Below are positions 61,689-64,000 of a stretch of DNA of 64,000 bases, one piece after another; the stretch's first letter is position 1; every line of letters begins with the position of its first letter. A program made the position numbers and the translations under genes. Under the pieces are notes generated by a model, which saw only the letters and a program-made list of their open reading frames with translations, was not told where the DNA came from and did not search any database. The stretch is taken from the NCBI GenBank assembly GCA_963784615.1, contig CAWASG010000001.1, forward strand, positions 1,240,001 to 1,304,000, read 5' to 3'. Origin of the DNA: UBA11403 sp963784615 (lineage in GTDB: Bacteria > Pseudomonadota > Gammaproteobacteria > Legionellales > Legionellaceae).

Positions 61689-63975
61689 GGGTCGCAGGTT
61701 GCGTCCATAATGCTGTCACCCTATCCCTTTCAGGATTGGATTGATGAGCAACCATTGGACCATCCAAGATAGATTGCCCAGCCTCAACTTCGCTCATCTC
61801 ATCGGCAACTTGGGGCAGCAACTCCATATCCACCAAAGGTTCTTGCTGGAAACGATAAGCATTCCCCAGTATTAAACACATTTGCACGATCATCAAGGCA
61901 ACCCCAAAACTGGGGTTCAACACCACACCAAGCGCTACCAAGATGCCACCCATCAACAATTCGGTGAGCACATTATATCCTAAGCTCATGAATAAATTTT
62001 GCTTAATATTACTCACCGTTTGCTGCGAAACGGCAAACGCACTGATAACCGGTAATAAAGACGAACCGTAAATGACTGCTCCTGCCCTTGCAGCCGTCAC
62101 ATCATCACTACCTGCAGAACGCAATGCTAAACCAAAATAACTGGCCGATATTGCATTGACATCGTTGCCCGCGTCTCCAACCATAGCCACACAATGACCT
62201 TCCTCGGTTAATGATTGAATAAACAAGGACTTGTCATCTTCATCACTTCCACTTAAAGAACAACGTTGTCTTGCCCTGATATGCTCAACTGAAATATCCA
62301 ACTGTTCAGCATACCCTTGTGCCGTTTCCAATTCGTCGCCGGTGCAAATAAACACGGTTTTACCTAATGCCTTCAATGCATCAACCATATGACGTGCCTC
62401 TGGACGCAGAGGATCCTGGAGAACTACATGTGCGACAATCTGTTGAGAACGTACAAGATAGATTACGCGCTCACAAGGCCTTAAAACAAGATGGTTTTGC
62501 TGATGATACGCAACAGGATCAATATGATGTTCTACCATCATCTGATGATTCCCGATGAGATACTCGCATTCATCTATTCTCGCTGACACACCAGCGTGAT
62601 GACGCTGAACGTTGACTTCAGGAACACTCAGCTCTTGATCCTTGACGTACTGATAAAGCGCACGTCCATGGGGATGTTTGGAGTTTTTTTCCAAGGCGGC
62701 AATTGCTCGAATACACTCTACTCGATCGATCCGTTCTCGATCCCATACCAACTCACCAACCACCTCTGGTACGCCAAGAGTTAATGTTCCATTCAAATCA
62801 AACACCACGCAATCCACTTCACCTGCACGCTGTAACTGTTCTTTACTTCGAAATTGAACGCCATTATCAGATGCTTTTTTCATCCCAATTTTAACCGCCA
62901 AAGGCACGACTAGACCGAGCGTACATGGGCAGGCAGATACAAGCACTGCTATTGCACAACGAATGGCGGTGGTCCATGGAAAGAAACAGGCGAGCACGCC
63001 CCCGGATAGAACCGCCAACACCAACACCGTTGGTATGAAGTAATTAACCAGCGTTTTAGCAATGATTTCAAAATTTGCCTTGTTTTCAAACCTGGTTTTA
63101 GCATTCAGTTGGTCCCGACGCTTGAGATGCGATGTCTCCAGGGGTTGCGTGACCTCGAGCACCATCGCCTCACTTTCCTCGAAAACGCGCATTCCAGAAA
63201 GAAGTTTTTCTCCTCTTTGAATTTTATGCGGTAAGTAAGACCCCGTAATGATGTCATCATAAATCTCTTGATTCTCATTAAGACACACGCCATCTAGTGG
63301 AATAATGTCTCCGGGTTGAATCTCAATCAAGTCACCTACTTTGACATCGTGCAGTGGCTTCTCATCACACACATCATAATCATCTGATGCCACGCTAACT
63401 GTTTGAGGTAGTCGGTCAACGAAGCGCGTATTCATTTGCATGCTTCGCGTTAACGAGCTTTCAAGCGCCAAACCCAGATGCCGAAAGCCAAAAATGAGCA
63501 ACCCTGTATCCAGCATCATGGGCAGCCCGGGCACAAAAATGGATACAATAGACATAATGAGCACAATGATGGTACTGACTGCAAACAGGCTATCCATAGA
63601 CAGTTGTTTTGCATTCGTCCATTCAATGAAAGCACGCTCGTAGGAGGCCGCACCGAGTATAAGCGTCAAAGCACCACTTGCCAGCGTAATCGGCAACATG
63701 AATCCAAGTGACATCGGCCCAACTAACAAGCACAACATCATTAAGCTCAATCCTGCAACGCACCCCACAATACCTTGAAACCAATGTTGTGCCGTTTGTT
63801 CAGATGATTGCTCTTGAAATAATTCGTCTGAAAAAACAGAGGCGTGACCAATAGACCTAAGTGTAGCGGTGATTCGTTGCTGCAGCCAAAACTCATCCAT
63901 CCCTTCGGGCACATGAATGCTCACTTCTTTATCATCAATCTCGATACGGTCAATCTGCAACTCGTCACTTGCCAT
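61603..63975 (-). CDS. P1B-like P-type ATPase with DLNGT in place of DKTGT
   Basis: A 790-residue heavy-metal ATPase-like protein with AAGGAAG before the ATG. No CxxC metal-binding domain at the N-terminus. Membrane part with the CPC motif (SACPCTLGLVVPLAV, Cys 349 and 351). The phosphorylation motif is VVFDLNGTLT (Asp 393), where DKTGT is expected. The HP motif (NSKHPHGRALYQ near 450), TGD (VFICTGDELETA) and VGDAGNDVNA are close to normal, and TGES reads TGSY near 244. The Asp is kept, so some activity is possible. Substrate unknown; copper or another soft metal would fit CPC. Overlaps folB. Confidence 0.85.
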   Translation of the reverse strand: MASDELQIDRIEIDDKEVSIHVPEGMDEFWLQQRITATLRSIGHASVFSDELFQEQSSEQTAQHWFQGIVGCVAGLSLMMLCLLVGPMSLGFMLPITLASGALTLILGAASYERAFIEWTNAKQLSMDSLFAVSTIIVLIMSIVSIFVPGLPMMLDTGLLIFGFRHLGLALESSLTRSMQMNTRFVDRLPQTVSVASDDYDVCDEKPLHDVKVGDLIEIQPGDIIPLDGVCLNENQEIYDDIITGSYLPHKIQRGEKLLSGMRVFEESEAMVLEVTQPLETSHLKRRDQLNAKTRFENKANFEIIAKTLVNYFIPTVLVLAVLSGGVLACFFPWTTAIRCAIAVLVSACPCTLGLVVPLAVKIGMKKASDNGVQFRSKEQLQRAGEVDCVVFDLNGTLTLGVPEVVGELVWDRERIDRVECIRAIAALEKNSKHPHGRALYQYVKDQELSVPEVNVQRHHAGVSARIDECEYLIGNHQMMVEHHIDPVAYHQQNHLVLRPCERVIYLVRSQQIVAHVVLQDPLRPEARHMVDALKALGKTVFICTGDELETAQGYAEQLDISVEHIRARQRCSLSGSDEDDKSLFIQSLTEEGHCVAMVGDAGNDVNAISASYFGLALRSAGSDDVTAARAGAVIYGSSLLPVISAFAVSQQTVSNIKQNLFMSLGYNVLTELLMGGILVALGVVLNPSFGVALMIVQMCLILGNAYRFQQEPLVDMELLPQVADEMSEVEAGQSILDGPMVAHQSNPERDRVTALWTQPATLNASQLLQHSPRSLSPVASLPELSTYSP

Positions 63976-64000
63976 TAATGCTTCCTTGAGCGGATTATGG

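Noticed and set aside
1..64000. CRISPR array or cas genes
   Set aside because: No series of evenly spaced direct repeats and no Cas-like protein; the repeats are palindromic and dispersed.
1..64000. Dot/Icm or other type IV secretion genes
   Set aside because: Ankyrin and coiled-coil candidates suggest effectors, but no secretion apparatus gene is in the window, so the link stays an inference.

Overview
The window reads as chromosome of a gammaproteobacterium, most likely a host-associated member of the Legionellales (Legionella, Coxiella, Aquicella or Berkiella relatives). The reasons are gammaproteobacterial housekeeping genes of moderate G+C, ankyrin-repeat proteins, two MFS carriers that resemble the Legionella Pht family, a DUF2608 protein, a glycine-zipper OmpA lipoprotein and many small palindromic repeats. 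The placement is inferred from protein style, not from a search.

Layout. 1-3.7 kb: minus-strand operon fmdB-type zinc ribbon, DUF502 membrane protein, aspS (TTG start), then a partial exported coiled-coil protein. 3.8-4.0 kb: a palindromic MITE with flanking direct repeats. 4.1-6.6 kb: malic enzyme overlapping the PEP synthase regulator ppsR. 6.8-9.4 kb: a scrap yard with a 3'-truncated ISAs1-type transposase, a GIY-YIG nuclease gene inside nested inverted repeats, a nucleotidyltransferase-substrate-binding gene cut by those repeats, and a phosphoribosyltransferase. 9.5-12.4 kb: an ankyrin protein and a HigBA-like toxin-antitoxin pair with a symmetrical operator/promoter. 12.6-17.6 kb: glyA, nrdR, nusB, thiL, pgpA and an AI-2E family transporter. 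17.7-22.6 kb: BON lipoprotein, tRNA-Ser, and a TPP-riboswitch operon thiE-thiM-thiD-tenA, with palindromic repeats around it. 22.6-32.2 kb: mnmC, putA, yafQ/dinJ, a yadGH ABC exporter and hslVU. 32.3-38.9 kb: a minor pilin operon fimT-pilV-pilW-pilX-pilY1-pilE. 39-47 kb: a coiled-coil protein of unknown function, sppA, clpB, and a 1169-residue fusion of a RelE-like domain, an SF1 helicase and ankyrin repeats. 47.5-53.3 kb: deoB behind two MFS carriers, vapBC, an aromatic amino acid permease. 53.3-58 kb: a repeat-rich gap and a DUF2608 gene split by a complete 3.4-kb transposon. 58-64 kb: YeiH-type exporter, a second aromatic permease, OmpA lipoprotein, folB and a P-type ATPase with an altered phosphorylation motif.

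How the parts fit. The thi operon plus thiL makes a thiamine salvage route (HMP and thiazole to TPP) with no de novo genes in view. The pilin operon supplies the minor pilins and tip adhesin of type IV pili; the core pilus machinery lies elsewhere. putA, the malic enzyme/ppsR pair and the amino acid permeases fit an amino-acid-burning metabolism, as in intracellular Legionellales. The most unusual signals are: a pair of covarying hairpins repeated upstream of both nusB and folB; the RelE-helicase-ankyrin fusion; the transposon that splits the DUF2608 gene, with its terminal repeats and target duplication still readable; and the DLNGT variant of the P-type ATPase.
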